Shown here piece after piece: positions 45,802-55,149 of a DNA stretch of 64,000 nt. The notes beneath the pieces are model-generated. The model had not been told where the DNA came from and did no database searches. It worked only from the letters and a program-made list of their open reading frames with translations. This stretch comes from Paenibacillus albus (lineage in GTDB: Bacteria; Bacillota; Bacilli; Paenibacillales; Paenibacillaceae). The translations under genes were made by a program, and so were the position numbers. The stretch covers positions 3,282,501 through 3,346,500 of the forward strand of contig NZ_CP034437.1 of the NCBI RefSeq assembly GCF_003952225.1, written 5' to 3'. Position 1 is the stretch's first letter; each line of letters opens with the position of its first letter.

Positions 45802-46707
45802 TTGGCAGACATGGAAATGGAAAAGCAAGGATACAGCGGATTTGAGCGGTTTATGTTCTTCGTAACGCCGATTCTCTTCACACTCATACTGCTTGGCGTT
45901 CTCGTAACGCTGTTTAACTTCGATCTGCGCAACAGAGCTCTTGAGATTGGAAATTCAATTCCGTTCTTGAGTAAGGTGCTGCCTGAGCCTGCTGCAGAAG
46001 AAGGAACAGCCGTTGATGAAGGGAAGATCAAGGCTGAGAATTCCGATGCTAAGATTGCTGAGCTGAAAGCGATGATTGTGACCAAATCTACGGCCCTCAC
46101 GAAAGCGGCGGAAGAGAAGACGCAGCTGTCTGGGCAAGTGAAAGCTCTGCAAGCAGAGGTCGAGCAGCTGAAGCAGGCTGGTGCGGAGAAGCAGCTGGAA
46201 GAAGCCGAATATCAGAGCAAGATTAGTGAGCTTGCAACGATGTATGGCAAGATTTCGCCAAGCAAGGCAGCTCCCATCTTGGAGAGTATGGAAATGGCCG
46301 AAACGGTGCTGGTCCTCGATGCAATGAAGCCGGACGACCGTGTCCGCATTCTTGAGAAGATGACGCCATCCAAAGCAGCCGAAGCTACGATCATGATGAA
46401 AGATGTGAAGACGGTTAAGGATCGTCAAATCGCCGCTTTGCAAGCAAGAGTTAAGAAGAAGGAAACGACTTCGTCACAACCGAGCAGCGTTCTCAGTAAT
46501 ACGCAGCTGAACACAACATTCTCGAATATGGATCCTAAACGCGCGGCTGAGCTCCTGCTGAAGATGGCGGATGTCAGTCCAAGCAAAGTACTGCGGATCT
46601 TGAATGCGGTAACGGACGCTTCCCGTGCATCCATCATTGCGGAGATGTCTAATATGAACAAAGATATTACTGCTCAGCTTGTTTCGAAGCTGATGGTTGG
46701 CAAGTAA
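45802..46707 (+). CDS. ylxF: MotE/YlxF family flagellar protein
   Basis: 301 residues. One membrane segment near residues 19-40 (FVTPILFTLILLGVLVTLF), a coiled coil (about 75-135), then an MgtE N-terminal-like domain (KISPSKAAPILESMEMAETVLVL and PSKAAEATIMM). Homologues (MotE) act as chaperones of the periplasmic stator protein MotC; the exact role in Firmicutes is not settled. TTG 45802 is the likely start after GGAGGG; ATG 45811 is possible. It lies between fliJ and fliK, as in Bacillus. Confidence 0.87.
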   Translation: MADMEMEKQGYSGFERFMFFVTPILFTLILLGVLVTLFNFDLRNRALEIGNSIPFLSKVLPEPAAEEGTAVDEGKIKAENSDAKIAELKAMIVTKSTALTKAAEEKTQLSGQVKALQAEVEQLKQAGAEKQLEEAEYQSKISELATMYGKISPSKAAPILESMEMAETVLVLDAMKPDDRVRILEKMTPSKAAEATIMMKDVKTVKDRQIAALQARVKKKETTSSQPSSVLSNTQLNTTFSNMDPKRAAELLLKMADVSPSKVLRILNAVTDASRASIIAEMSNMNKDITAQLVSKLMVGK

Positions 46708-46761
46708 TAACTCGCTTACACTCTCATGTACGTCTTTCTAGGCTGAAAGGAGGTGAGATAT

Positions 46762-48264
46762 ATGCAAATGTCCGTTTCAAATGCACCGGCTAGCGTTTCT
46801 ACGTCTGGTGCACCAGCATCATCGGGTGCGGTTAAAGGCAGTGACAATAAGGCTTTTGTCCAAACACTTGCACAGACTTTATCAGGCACTCCAGGTGCTA
46901 ATGCAAGCGGAGAGGCAGCCGGAGAAGCTTCTGTAATGCCGAAGACTCCTGCGAATCTGTTAGCTTCATTGCTCAGCGGCAATCTATCGAAGGATGATCT
47001 GCTGGCTGCCATTGACTCTCTGTTGAAGCAGCTCGATGATTCAGATGCTGATCAGCTGGCGGATACGACTACAGAAGGCAACTTGACAGACGCACTTGGT
47101 CAATTGGACAGCTTAATGAGCTTGCTTACCGGCATGCCAATGGCTAACCAAGTAGTGCCTGATTTGCAAGGGGATCTGAACAATGGGCTTTCCGCAGATA
47201 GTACTGGCGCTCAAGCTGGCACGGCTGATACAAAGCTTGGGGTAATTGCGGCACTTAGTGCGGCAGGGACGCAAGCAACTGCTGAACAAGCACTTGCTCA
47301 GCAAGCGAATACGACTAGCTCGGATGTGAAGAGTGCGAACGTTGAAGCTATCGCGTCACTAAAGTCTGGTCTGCAAGAAGCTTTAACCGATCTGCGCACA
47401 TTAGTGCAGCAAAGTAAGAGCAGCGGAGCGGCTGGACGTGATCAGAATGTACTTATCAGCAAACAACTTCTTGCGACTGAGCAGCTCATTAACGGTTCGA
47501 AACCAGACCTGCAAGCTGCGATGCAAGCATTAGCTGAGTCAGCTGGCGGCGAACAAGTAGACACCATTCGCTCGGTTCAAACGGCTTCCGTAACGACAAG
47601 CTCGCATCTTCAGCGCATGTCCCATCAGCTCCTTCATGTAGGACTGCTGAAAGTTGTACCGAAGGCTGAGGAGCAACAAGGACAAGCGGATTCAGACCAA
47701 CCAATAAACGCAATGGTCGCGCCTAATGTCACGTTGAACCAAGATATGCAGCGCACACAGATGACCGCATCTAAGCAAATCATCGAGCAGCCGGTTCCGG
47801 TTAATCAGTTCGCATCTACAGTTCAAGGACTTGTAGTCAAGCAATTCCAGGTTTCATCCGGCAACGGTCTATCGCAAGCACAGCTGACCTTGTATCCAGA
47901 GCACCTGGGTCAAGTGAATGTGAACATTTCCGTTCATGGCGGTGTAGTAACCGCGCAATTCTTGACCGATACCGTAACGGCGAAGGATATGCTGGAGAAT
48001 CAGCTGGCACAGCTTCGTTCAACACTGCAATCCCAAGGTCTTCAAGTCGACAAGCTGGAAGTTTCACAGACTGCGTCTCAGACGAATTTCTTCCAAGAGC
48101 ATGACCGCCATGGTCAGAGCGGCAGGGAGCAAGGGGCTTCTGGACGTGGAGGTTCGAGCAAGGAAGCTGAGCTTGATTTTAACGCGGATCTCGAAGAGCT
48201 TACGCTTGAACAGGCTGTGGATAAGGATTTGGGATTAGGTCGAGGCATTCACACAACTGCTTAA
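46762..48264 (+). CDS. fliK: Flagellar hook-length control protein FliK
   Basis: 500 residues. The N-terminal two thirds is disordered, rich in Ala, Ser and Gln, and acts as a secreted ruler. The C-terminal domain (about 360-450: LTLYPEHLGQVNVNISVHGG and QLRSTLQSQGLQVDKLEVSQ) interacts with FlhB to switch export from hook to filament. The start is ATG 46762 after AAGGAGGTG. Compare ylqG, a second FliK-like protein in this window. Confidence 0.94.
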   Translation: MQMSVSNAPASVSTSGAPASSGAVKGSDNKAFVQTLAQTLSGTPGANASGEAAGEASVMPKTPANLLASLLSGNLSKDDLLAAIDSLLKQLDDSDADQLADTTTEGNLTDALGQLDSLMSLLTGMPMANQVVPDLQGDLNNGLSADSTGAQAGTADTKLGVIAALSAAGTQATAEQALAQQANTTSSDVKSANVEAIASLKSGLQEALTDLRTLVQQSKSSGAAGRDQNVLISKQLLATEQLINGSKPDLQAAMQALAESAGGEQVDTIRSVQTASVTTSSHLQRMSHQLLHVGLLKVVPKAEEQQGQADSDQPINAMVAPNVTLNQDMQRTQMTASKQIIEQPVPVNQFASTVQGLVVKQFQVSSGNGLSQAQLTLYPEHLGQVNVNISVHGGVVTAQFLTDTVTAKDMLENQLAQLRSTLQSQGLQVDKLEVSQTASQTNFFQEHDRHGQSGREQGASGRGGSSKEAELDFNADLEELTLEQAVDKDLGLGRGIHTTA

Positions 48265-48321
48265 TGGTAAGCACGCAGAATGTTGGTTACCGATAACAGG
48301 ATAGAACGGAGGTGACAGAAA

Positions 48322-48777
48322 ATGTCCGATCGTGTTTCCACCACCAACGTATGGCCTTACTACAGCTCCAGCAATGTACAAGCTGCCACTAAGAAACAAG
48401 CGGATACTTCTCTTGGAAAAGATGATTTTCTGCGCATTCTTGTAACGCAGCTGCAGAACCAAGATCCAATGCAGCCTCTCGAGGATAAAGACTTTATCGC
48501 TCAGATGGCGCAGTTCTCCTCTGTGGAACAGCTCGTGAATATGTCAGACCAATTGACTAGTCTTCGCCAAAATCTCGGAATGGTTTCGAGTATGATCGGT
48601 AAAAACGTGCAATGGTACGATTATTCCGATACGGGTGAAATGATTACGAAAACAGGCGCGGTAGATTCCATTGTCATCAAAGACAAAGTGCAGTATGCGA
48701 GAATTGGCAATACCGATGTCAATCTTGATGATATCGTCTCGATCGGTTCTCAAGGCGGTGAAGCAGCCAGTGAGTGA
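48322..48777 (+). CDS. flgD: Flagellar hook assembly protein FlgD
   Basis: 151 residues, hook cap scaffold. It has the signature LGKDDFLRILVTQLQNQDP and PLEDKDFIAQMAQFSSVEQL. It is short, without the C-terminal FnIII/Tudor-like domains of longer homologues, as in Bacillus. The start follows GGAGGTG. Confidence 0.96.
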   Translation: MSDRVSTTNVWPYYSSSNVQAATKKQADTSLGKDDFLRILVTQLQNQDPMQPLEDKDFIAQMAQFSSVEQLVNMSDQLTSLRQNLGMVSSMIGKNVQWYDYSDTGEMITKTGAVDSIVIKDKVQYARIGNTDVNLDDIVSIGSQGGEAASE

Positions 48778-48781
48778 TGTC

Positions 48782-49147
48782 ATGAAAATTGGTCATTTAC
48801 GGTTATCTGCTGCCGCACAAATTCATAAAGCAGCACAGAAGGAACAGACGGCTGGCCGTACCGAGTCGTTTCAAGAGGTACTGGACCGCAATGTTCTGAA
48901 GTTTAGCCATCATGCCGAAACACGGATGGCGCAGCGCGGAATTACGCTTAAGCCGGAGACGTTATCAAAGATCGTGAATGCGATCGATCAAGCGGCTGCC
49001 AAGGGAGCCAAGGATTCCTTAGTTGTTTATCAAGACATTGCAATGATCGTGAATGTACCGACACGAACGGTCGTTACCGCAATGGATGGAAGTAAACTGC
49101 AAGGGAATGTATTCACTCAGATCGACAGTGCAGTCATTTTGAATTAA
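48782..49147 (+). CDS. Flagellar operon protein of the TIGR02530 family
   Basis: 121 residues of a conserved flagellar-operon family with no proven role. The core FSHHAETRMAQRGITLKPETL and VYQDIAMIVNVPTRTVVTAMD are typical. It sits between flgD and the hook gene, as in Bacillus. The start is unsure: ATG 48782 begins 4 bases after flgD; GTG 48770 overlaps it. Confidence 0.85.
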   Translation: MKIGHLRLSAAAQIHKAAQKEQTAGRTESFQEVLDRNVLKFSHHAETRMAQRGITLKPETLSKIVNAIDQAAAKGAKDSLVVYQDIAMIVNVPTRTVVTAMDGSKLQGNVFTQIDSAVILN

Positions 49148-49236
49148 TCGGCTGGACCTAATGAGGAAGCCGAAGAGCCGTGGAACGACGGAAGCGGCTC
49201 ACAACTGCTATATAACACTAGGAGGTTGACTACTCG

Positions 49237-50064
49237 ATGTTAAGATCTATGTACTCTGGCGTTTCCGGTATGCGTGGTTTCCAAACGAAGCTGGATGTCA
49301 TTGGTAACAATATCGCAAACGTTAATACTGTAGGCTTTAAAGCTGGACGCGTAATGTTTAAAGATATTTTGAGCCAAACCGTTTCCGGTGTTACACGTCC
49401 TGAAGAAGGTACGACAGGCGGCGTGAATGCGAAGCAAGTAGGTCTTGGCGTAGCAATTGCGTCGATCGACACCGTACATACGCCAGGCAGCGCAATGACA
49501 ACTAACGTCCCAACTGACGTTCGACTTGACGGTGACGGGTTCTTCGCAGTTTCCCCATCCGGCGATGGTGGAGCAGCTCCATACCTGACTCGTGCAGGTA
49601 ACTTCTCACTGGATGCGGCAGGCCAGCTTGTGAATGGCGATGGCATGTTCGTACTTGATTCCAACGGCGGTCCAATTACGCTTGATCCGGCTGAAGTGAA
49701 ATCGTTCACGATTTCCCAAGACGGTTCGATTGTCGCAGTTGGCGCTGACGGCACAGCCACTTCCACAGGCATTCAGCTTGGCGTTGTAAAAGTAACGAAC
49801 CCGAACGGTCTTGAGAAGATCGGCGGCAATCTATACCGCATGACGCCGAATGCGAACATTGACGGTGAAGTAACGCTGACTACTGCAAACGATGCAGATG
49901 CGGGCACAGGCGCAATCATCTCCGGCCAGCTCGAAATGTCGAACGTAGACCTCACTTCCGAGTTTACCGAGATGATCGTTGCACAGCGCGGCTTCCAAGC
50001 AAACTCGCGGATCATCACGACTTCCGATGAGATTTTGCAAGAGGTCGTAAACCTGAAGCACTAG
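49237..50064 (+). CDS. flgG: Flagellar hook protein (FlgE role; commonly annotated FlgG)
   Basis: 275 residues. N-terminal LRSMYSGVSGMRGFQTKLD with NNIANVNTVGFK, and a C-terminal MIVAQRGFQANSRIITTSDEIL, both coiled parts of rod/hook subunits. It is the length of FlgG, but its place after flgD corresponds to the gene that encodes the hook in Bacillus subtilis (FlgE, formerly called FlgG). The start follows AGGAGG. Confidence 0.93.
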   Translation: MLRSMYSGVSGMRGFQTKLDVIGNNIANVNTVGFKAGRVMFKDILSQTVSGVTRPEEGTTGGVNAKQVGLGVAIASIDTVHTPGSAMTTNVPTDVRLDGDGFFAVSPSGDGGAAPYLTRAGNFSLDAAGQLVNGDGMFVLDSNGGPITLDPAEVKSFTISQDGSIVAVGADGTATSTGIQLGVVKVTNPNGLEKIGGNLYRMTPNANIDGEVTLTTANDADAGTGAIISGQLEMSNVDLTSEFTEMIVAQRGFQANSRIITTSDEILQEVVNLKH

Positions 50065-50119
50065 GTAAATAACCGCTAGGGAGGCTTCTCGCCTCCCTGC
50101 TAGGTTAAGGAGGAAGCTC

Positions 50120-50347
50120 ATGATCGCTGTAACGCGACTGAATGGAAGGACCCTACATATCAATGCGCTCCTTGTTGAGCTAGTTGAAGAAACGCCTGAT
50201 ACCTTGATTACATTGACGACAGGTAAAAAAATACTGGTGTTGGAGAAAGCAACCGAAGTCATTTCCTCCATACAGTCTTATCTTCGCTCGATAGGCGTCT
50301 ATGCGGCGACCTTAAAGAGTGATCAAACGGAGGGAACATCACGATGA
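50120..50347 (+). CDS. swrD: FlbD/SwrD family flagellar protein
   Basis: 75 residues of the FlbD family, beginning MIAVTRLNGRTLHINALLVE. In Bacillus subtilis SwrD raises flagellar power, apparently through stator function, and is needed for swarming. It overlaps fliL by 4 bases. AAGGAGG precedes it. Confidence 0.92.
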   Translation: MIAVTRLNGRTLHINALLVELVEETPDTLITLTTGKKILVLEKATEVISSIQSYLRSIGVYAATLKSDQTEGTSR

Positions 50348-50826
50348 AAAAACTGCTGCCCTGGCTGATCTCGATTCTGCTTGCTATCACGCTTATTGCG
50401 ATCGTGGCTGTTATTCTGCTGAACTCCATTATGGGGGATGACAAGACGAATAACGCGACGAACAAAGCAGCGAATAACGCTGCATCTGTTGAAACGAAGA
50501 AGCTTACAGCAGATGACCGCGTAGAATTAACAAGCGAGATTGCGGATATCAAAACCAATCTTTCGGACCCAGAGTACCTCGCGGTTCTTGGGCTTGCTTT
50601 TCAATTAGATGAGAAATCAACGAAAGAAGATTTCGAGAAAATTAAAGAGATTCAAATTAAACCGATCATCATCCGTACTTTGTCGGATATGAAGCCAGAA
50701 GAGATAAACGGCTCCGCAGGCAAAGACTTGCTCTGCGCGAAGCTGCTCAACTTAATCAACCCGGAGCTGCCGGAAGGCAAGCTGATCAAAGTGGAAGTCA
50801 CCAACTTTATTGTAACGAAGCTGTAA
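50344..50826 (+). CDS. fliL: Flagellar basal body-associated protein FliL
   Basis: 160 residues: one N-terminal membrane segment (PWLISILLAITLIAIVAVIL), a linker rich in Asn and Ala, and a periplasmic-side FliL domain related to stomatin/SPFH that encircles the stator. It starts inside the end of swrD. Confidence 0.94.
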   Translation: MKKLLPWLISILLAITLIAIVAVILLNSIMGDDKTNNATNKAANNAASVETKKLTADDRVELTSEIADIKTNLSDPEYLAVLGLAFQLDEKSTKEDFEKIKEIQIKPIIIRTLSDMKPEEINGSAGKDLLCAKLLNLINPELPEGKLIKVEVTNFIVTKL

Positions 50827-50868
50827 TCATCTTAAGAACGCCGCATTCCTTTGAAGGGGGTGAGATAA

Positions 50869-51870
50869 TTGGTTGATGTTCTGTCGCAGAACGAGATTGA
50901 CGCACTGCTTGCTGCTTTATCATCCGGGGAAATGGATGCTGAAGAACTGAAGAAGGAAGAGACGCAGAAGAAGATTCGACTCTACGAATTTAAACGTGCG
51001 GTCCGTTTCTCGAAGGATCATATCCGGAGCTTGACTAGGATACACGAAAACTTCGCGCGATACTTGACCACCTATTTCTCAGCGCAGCTTCGCACATTTG
51101 TCCAAATCAGCGTAGTACAAGTTGAGCAATTGCCTTATGACGAATTCATCCGCTCGATTCCGAAGATGACCATCCTCAATATCTTTGAGGCTGAACCGCT
51201 TGAAGGTCGAATGGTGCTTGAAGTTCATCCGAACGTCGCTTATGCGATGCTCGATCGTTTGTTAGGCGGTCAAGGTCTAGCGCCTTCTAAGATCAGCGCG
51301 CTGACTGAAATCGAAACGAACATTATGGAGCGAATATTCAGCCGTGCGTTTGAGAGTCTGCAAGAAGCTTGGAAAACCGTTATGGATATCGAGCCAAGAC
51401 TTGAAGCGCTTGAGACGAATCCGCAGTTCATGCAAATCGTATCACCTAACGAAACAATTGCACTAATCTCGTTAAGCACCAAAATTGGCGATACAACAGG
51501 GATGATCAATTTATGTATCCCTCATGTCGTCATTGAGCCTATCATGTCGCGCTTGTCCGTTCATCATTGGTTTGTTTCACAGAAGAAGACAAGAGCGCCA
51601 GAAGAGGTAGAAATTCTAAAGCAGCGGGTGACGAAGGCGAAATTGCCTATCGTAGCTGAGCTTGGCCAATCTAGTATTTCGATTCGCGAGTTTCTGGGGC
51701 TTTCGGTTGGGGATGTCATATCGCTTACTAAAACAACCGATCAAGGACTTGATATTAAAGTCGGGGATAAGCTGAAATTTATCGGCAGCCCAGGTTCGGT
51801 TAAGGATCGTATGGCCATTCAAATCGATGAAGTTCTCACCGAAGGAGTAGAAGAAGATTATGACGAGTAA
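50869..51870 (+). CDS. fliM: Flagellar motor switch protein FliM
   Basis: 333 residues. The N-terminal CheY-binding peptide (VLSQNEIDALLAAL) is followed by a CheC-like middle domain and a C-terminal FliN-like domain (SIREFLGLSVGDVISLTK). TTG start set by AAGGGGGTGAG. Overlaps fliY by 11 bases. Confidence 0.97.
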   Translation: MVDVLSQNEIDALLAALSSGEMDAEELKKEETQKKIRLYEFKRAVRFSKDHIRSLTRIHENFARYLTTYFSAQLRTFVQISVVQVEQLPYDEFIRSIPKMTILNIFEAEPLEGRMVLEVHPNVAYAMLDRLLGGQGLAPSKISALTEIETNIMERIFSRAFESLQEAWKTVMDIEPRLEALETNPQFMQIVSPNETIALISLSTKIGDTTGMINLCIPHVVIEPIMSRLSVHHWFVSQKKTRAPEEVEILKQRVTKAKLPIVAELGQSSISIREFLGLSVGDVISLTKTTDQGLDIKVGDKLKFIGSPGSVKDRMAIQIDEVLTEGVEEDYDE

Positions 51871-53086
51871 AGATTACTTATCTCAAGAAGAAATTGATGC
51901 CTTGCTGCGTCAATCTTCCGATGAGCCTGATATGCCGGAGCCATTCGACCGAGAGAAGGAATTAAACAGTCACCTCAGCTCAATTGAGCAAGATGCCCTT
52001 GGCGAAATCGGTAATATTACGTTCGGCAGTGCAGCGACTGCGCTTTCGACACTGCTTGGCCGGAAGGTAGATATTACAACGCCTGAAGTATCGCTTATTA
52101 AACGCAGCGAGCTCGACGATGAGTTCCCTAAACCGCATGTTGCGGTTTCGGTCAGCTACGTGGATGGCTTCCAGGGGATCAACTCCCTCGTCATTAAGAC
52201 GAAGGATGCCCAAACGATTGCAGACCTGATGCTCGGCGGAGAAGGCAAGCTGCTCGGTTCAGAGCTGAACGAAATTCATATCAGTGCCGTTCAGGAAGCG
52301 ATGAACCAGATGATGGGATCATCTGCAACCTCAATGTCTACGATCTTCAACCGTTTCGTTAATATCTCGCCACCAGGCATCGACATCCTTGATGTTAATA
52401 ACGGAGGCGGGATGGAGCAGCTGCCGCAGGACGATTCTTTTATCAAAATTTCGTTCCGTCTAAGAATCGGTGACTTAATCGACTCGACAATCATGCAGCT
52501 TCTCCCTATCTCGTTCGCCAAAGAAATGGTAGATACATTGATGGGAGGCTCTTCTGAGCCAGCACCTGCACCAGCTCCGGTAAGCACACCAGCACCTGCA
52601 GCCGTTGCAGCAGCTCCTGTGCCGCCACAGGCGCCTGCACCGACTTACGCACCGCCGCCTACACCGGCAGCACCGCCAGCGGCAGCTTATATGCCGCCAC
52701 CGATGCCGGAGTATGCAGCAGCGCCGCAAATGCCTCAAACATACGGTGCACCAGCAGGCCGGAACGTGAATGTCCAGCCCGTACAATTCGCGAATTTTGG
52801 GGGCGCGCCATATGTGCAACCTGAAGACTCGAATTTAAATTTATTGCTCGACATACCGCTTAAGGTCACAGTAGAATTAGGTAGAACTCAGAAGCAAATC
52901 AAAGATATTCTTGAATTGTCTCAAGGTTCCATCATTGAGCTGGACAAGCTGGCAGGTGAACCGGTCGACATTCTAGTTAATAACAAGCTGATCGCAAAAG
53001 GCGAGGTTGTCGTTATTGATGAGAATTTCGGCGTACGTGTAACTGACATTGTTAGCCAATGGGATCGTATCCAAAAATTACAATAA
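51860..53086 (+). CDS. fliY: Flagellar motor switch phosphatase FliY
   Basis: 408 residues. An N-terminal peptide like that of FliM (LSQEEIDALL) leads into a CheC-like domain with both phosphatase patches (EIGNITFGSAATALS and AVQEAMNQMMGSSA), then a Pro-Ala-rich linker (about 230-310) and a C-terminal FliN domain (LDIPLKVTVELGRTQKQIKDIL). It dephosphorylates CheY-P at the switch. The two-domain form is characteristic of Bacilli and some other Gram-positive groups. Confidence 0.96.
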   Translation: MTSKDYLSQEEIDALLRQSSDEPDMPEPFDREKELNSHLSSIEQDALGEIGNITFGSAATALSTLLGRKVDITTPEVSLIKRSELDDEFPKPHVAVSVSYVDGFQGINSLVIKTKDAQTIADLMLGGEGKLLGSELNEIHISAVQEAMNQMMGSSATSMSTIFNRFVNISPPGIDILDVNNGGGMEQLPQDDSFIKISFRLRIGDLIDSTIMQLLPISFAKEMVDTLMGGSSEPAPAPAPVSTPAPAAVAAAPVPPQAPAPTYAPPPTPAAPPAAAYMPPPMPEYAAAPQMPQTYGAPAGRNVNVQPVQFANFGGAPYVQPEDSNLNLLLDIPLKVTVELGRTQKQIKDILELSQGSIIELDKLAGEPVDILVNNKLIAKGEVVVIDENFGVRVTDIVSQWDRIQKLQ

Positions 53087-53107
53087 TCCTTAGGGGGACA
53101 CACAACG

Positions 53108-53470
53108 ATGGCAAATCGCATTTTGGTCGTAGACGACGCAGCATTCATGAGAATGATGATTCGCGACATATTGACGAAAAACGGATACGAAGTAGTAGGG
53201 GAAGCGCAAGATGGCGCACAAGCAGTAGAGAAGTTCAAGGAATTCAAGCCTGACCTGATCACGATGGATATTACAATGCCTGAAATGGACGGCATCGCAG
53301 CATTGAAAGAAATTAAGAAGCTAGACGGCAACGCGAAAGTCATTATGTGCTCCGCTATGGGTCAACAAGCGATGGTTATCGATGCGATTCAAGCTGGCGC
53401 GAAAGACTTTATCGTAAAACCGTTCCAAGCTGACCGCGTAATTGAAGCGATCAAGAAAACATTAGGTTAA
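53108..53470 (+). CDS. cheY: Chemotaxis response regulator CheY
   Basis: 120 residues, a lone receiver domain. It has the acidic pair in VDDAAFM, phospho-acceptor Asp in TMDITMPEMDG, switch Ser in CSAMG and Lys in VKPFQ. It binds FliM when phosphorylated by CheA. It lies between fliY and fliO, as in Bacillus. Confidence 0.97.
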   Translation: MANRILVVDDAAFMRMMIRDILTKNGYEVVGEAQDGAQAVEKFKEFKPDLITMDITMPEMDGIAALKEIKKLDGNAKVIMCSAMGQQAMVIDAIQAGAKDFIVKPFQADRVIEAIKKTLG

Positions 53471-53474
53471 TTTT

Positions 53475-54086
53475 ATGGAAGCTTTAAAGAAATATCGGCT
53501 TGCTGGCTTAACCATCTCCGGCTGGTTAGTGACAGCAAGTCTCGCATCAGCAGACCCATCAGCTGAAGATGGCAAACCCGTCATAGGAACCAACATTGGT
53601 TACTATGTCTGGGTTATCGTCGCACTGATGATCGTCATTGGACTCATTCTTCTCGTTATCAAATTTCTAGCCAGCCGCAATCGCGGATGGGGAACGAGCA
53701 GAGCTCTTCGCACTTTAGGCGGTATCCCGCTTGGCCAGAACAAGTCCGTGCAAGTCATTGAGCTGGCAGGAAGAGTGTATGTCGTCGGTGTTGGTGAAGA
53801 CATTACACTGCTGGACAAGATCGAGGATCCAGAGCTTGCTGGAAGTGTACTCGCTGCAATCGAACAGCAGAATGGACGCGCATGGAACTCACCAACGATT
53901 ACTGATTTTCTGAGCAAATTCCGCAAGAACGCAAAGGCTGATGAGCCTACGAGCGAGCCGTGGCAAGAAGCAGTTTCATTCAAGGAGCTGCTAAACAACG
54001 GTATGATGCGGCAATCGGGTCAGAAGCAGAAGGTTGAAGAGCTGCTGCACGAGCAAAAACAAAATGATCGGTTGTTGGACGAATGA
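53475..54086 (+). CDS. fliO: Flagellar biosynthetic protein FliO (FliZ)
   Basis: 203 residues. An N-terminal signal-like segment (AGLTISGWLVTASLASA), one membrane segment (about 46-68) and a cytosolic FliO domain (GGIPLGQNKSVQVIELAGRVYVVGVG). It helps FliP assemble. Overlaps fliP by 4 bases. Confidence 0.92.
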   Translation: MEALKKYRLAGLTISGWLVTASLASADPSAEDGKPVIGTNIGYYVWVIVALMIVIGLILLVIKFLASRNRGWGTSRALRTLGGIPLGQNKSVQVIELAGRVYVVGVGEDITLLDKIEDPELAGSVLAAIEQQNGRAWNSPTITDFLSKFRKNAKADEPTSEPWQEAVSFKELLNNGMMRQSGQKQKVEELLHEQKQNDRLLDE

Positions 54087-54841
54087 ACAGAAAAATCGTA
54101 TGGACAGTTCTTGCATTTCAATTGTTTGGCTTACTCTTTCATGCACATGCTTTTGCCGAGCCGCTTCCGAATGTAAGTGTCAGCATTGGTGACGGAAGTG
54201 GAAGTGGCACGCCGGATTCCAGCGCTTTGTCGCTTCTGCTCATCATTACAGTGCTTAGCGTTGCGCCAGGCATTCTTGTTCTGATGACGAGCTTTACTCG
54301 AATTGTAATTGTGCTCGGTTTCGTTCGGACATCCCTTGGTACGCAGCAAATGCCTCCGAACCAAGTGCTTGTCGGACTGGCATTGTTTCTGACCTTCTTT
54401 ATTATGTCACCAACTTTGGGCACGATGAATCAGGTTGCACTTCAGCCTTACTTGAAAGGCGAGCTAACGCAGACGCAGGCGCTGAGTAAAGCGGCCGTTC
54501 CGCTCAAGAAGTTTATGATGAATCAGACGCGTGAGAAAGACTTGCTGCTCTTCCTGAAGTATACGAAGACGGAGAAGCCAAAATCTTACGAGGATGTGCC
54601 GATTACGGTGATGGTTCCGGCTTATGCGCTTAGTGAGCTTCGAACGTCATTTCAGATGGGCTTCATGATTTTCATTCCTTTTCTCATCATTGATATGGTT
54701 GTCGCCAGTACGCTAATGGCGATGGGGATGATGATGCTGCCGCCTGTAATGATTTCGCTCCCGTTCAAAATTTTGCTATTCGTACTCGTAGATGGCTGGT
54801 ACTTAATCGTCAAATCATTGCTGCTTAGTTTCAATGGGTAG
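54083..54841 (+). CDS. fliP: Flagellar export gate protein FliP
   Basis: 252 residues with a signal peptide and four membrane segments. It has MTSFTRIVIVLGFVRTSLGT and the conserved FIPFLIIDMVVASTLMAMGM. It forms the export gate with FliQ and FliR. Confidence 0.97.
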   Translation: MNRKIVWTVLAFQLFGLLFHAHAFAEPLPNVSVSIGDGSGSGTPDSSALSLLLIITVLSVAPGILVLMTSFTRIVIVLGFVRTSLGTQQMPPNQVLVGLALFLTFFIMSPTLGTMNQVALQPYLKGELTQTQALSKAAVPLKKFMMNQTREKDLLLFLKYTKTEKPKSYEDVPITVMVPAYALSELRTSFQMGFMIFIPFLIIDMVVASTLMAMGMMMLPPVMISLPFKILLFVLVDGWYLIVKSLLLSFNG

Positions 54842-54868
54842 CAATTGCAAGGGAGTGTATAAGTAAGT

Positions 54869-55138
54869 ATGAGTACTGATTTCATCATTGCTTTAGCAGG
54901 GCAGGCCGTATTTACGGTGCTTAAGGCTAGTGCGCCAATGCTCCTGATCGGCCTCATCGTCGGTTTGGCCGTCAGTATTTTTCAAGCAACAACGCAGATT
55001 CAAGAACAAACACTGGCTTTTGTCCCAAAAGTTGCTGCAGTACTGCTGTCCATTCTTATATTTGGGCCGTGGATACTGAACACACTGGTCGATTTCACCT
55101 ACAACCTGCTGAATAACTTGTATAAATACATCGGATAG
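54869..55138 (+). CDS. fliQ: Flagellar export gate protein FliQ
   Basis: 89 residues, two membrane segments, with the conserved GLAVSIFQATTQIQEQTLAF loop. It lies 11 bases before fliR. Confidence 0.97.
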   Translation: MSTDFIIALAGQAVFTVLKASAPMLLIGLIVGLAVSIFQATTQIQEQTLAFVPKVAAVLLSILIFGPWILNTLVDFTYNLLNNLYKYIG

Positions 55139-55149
55139 GCTGTGGATCG

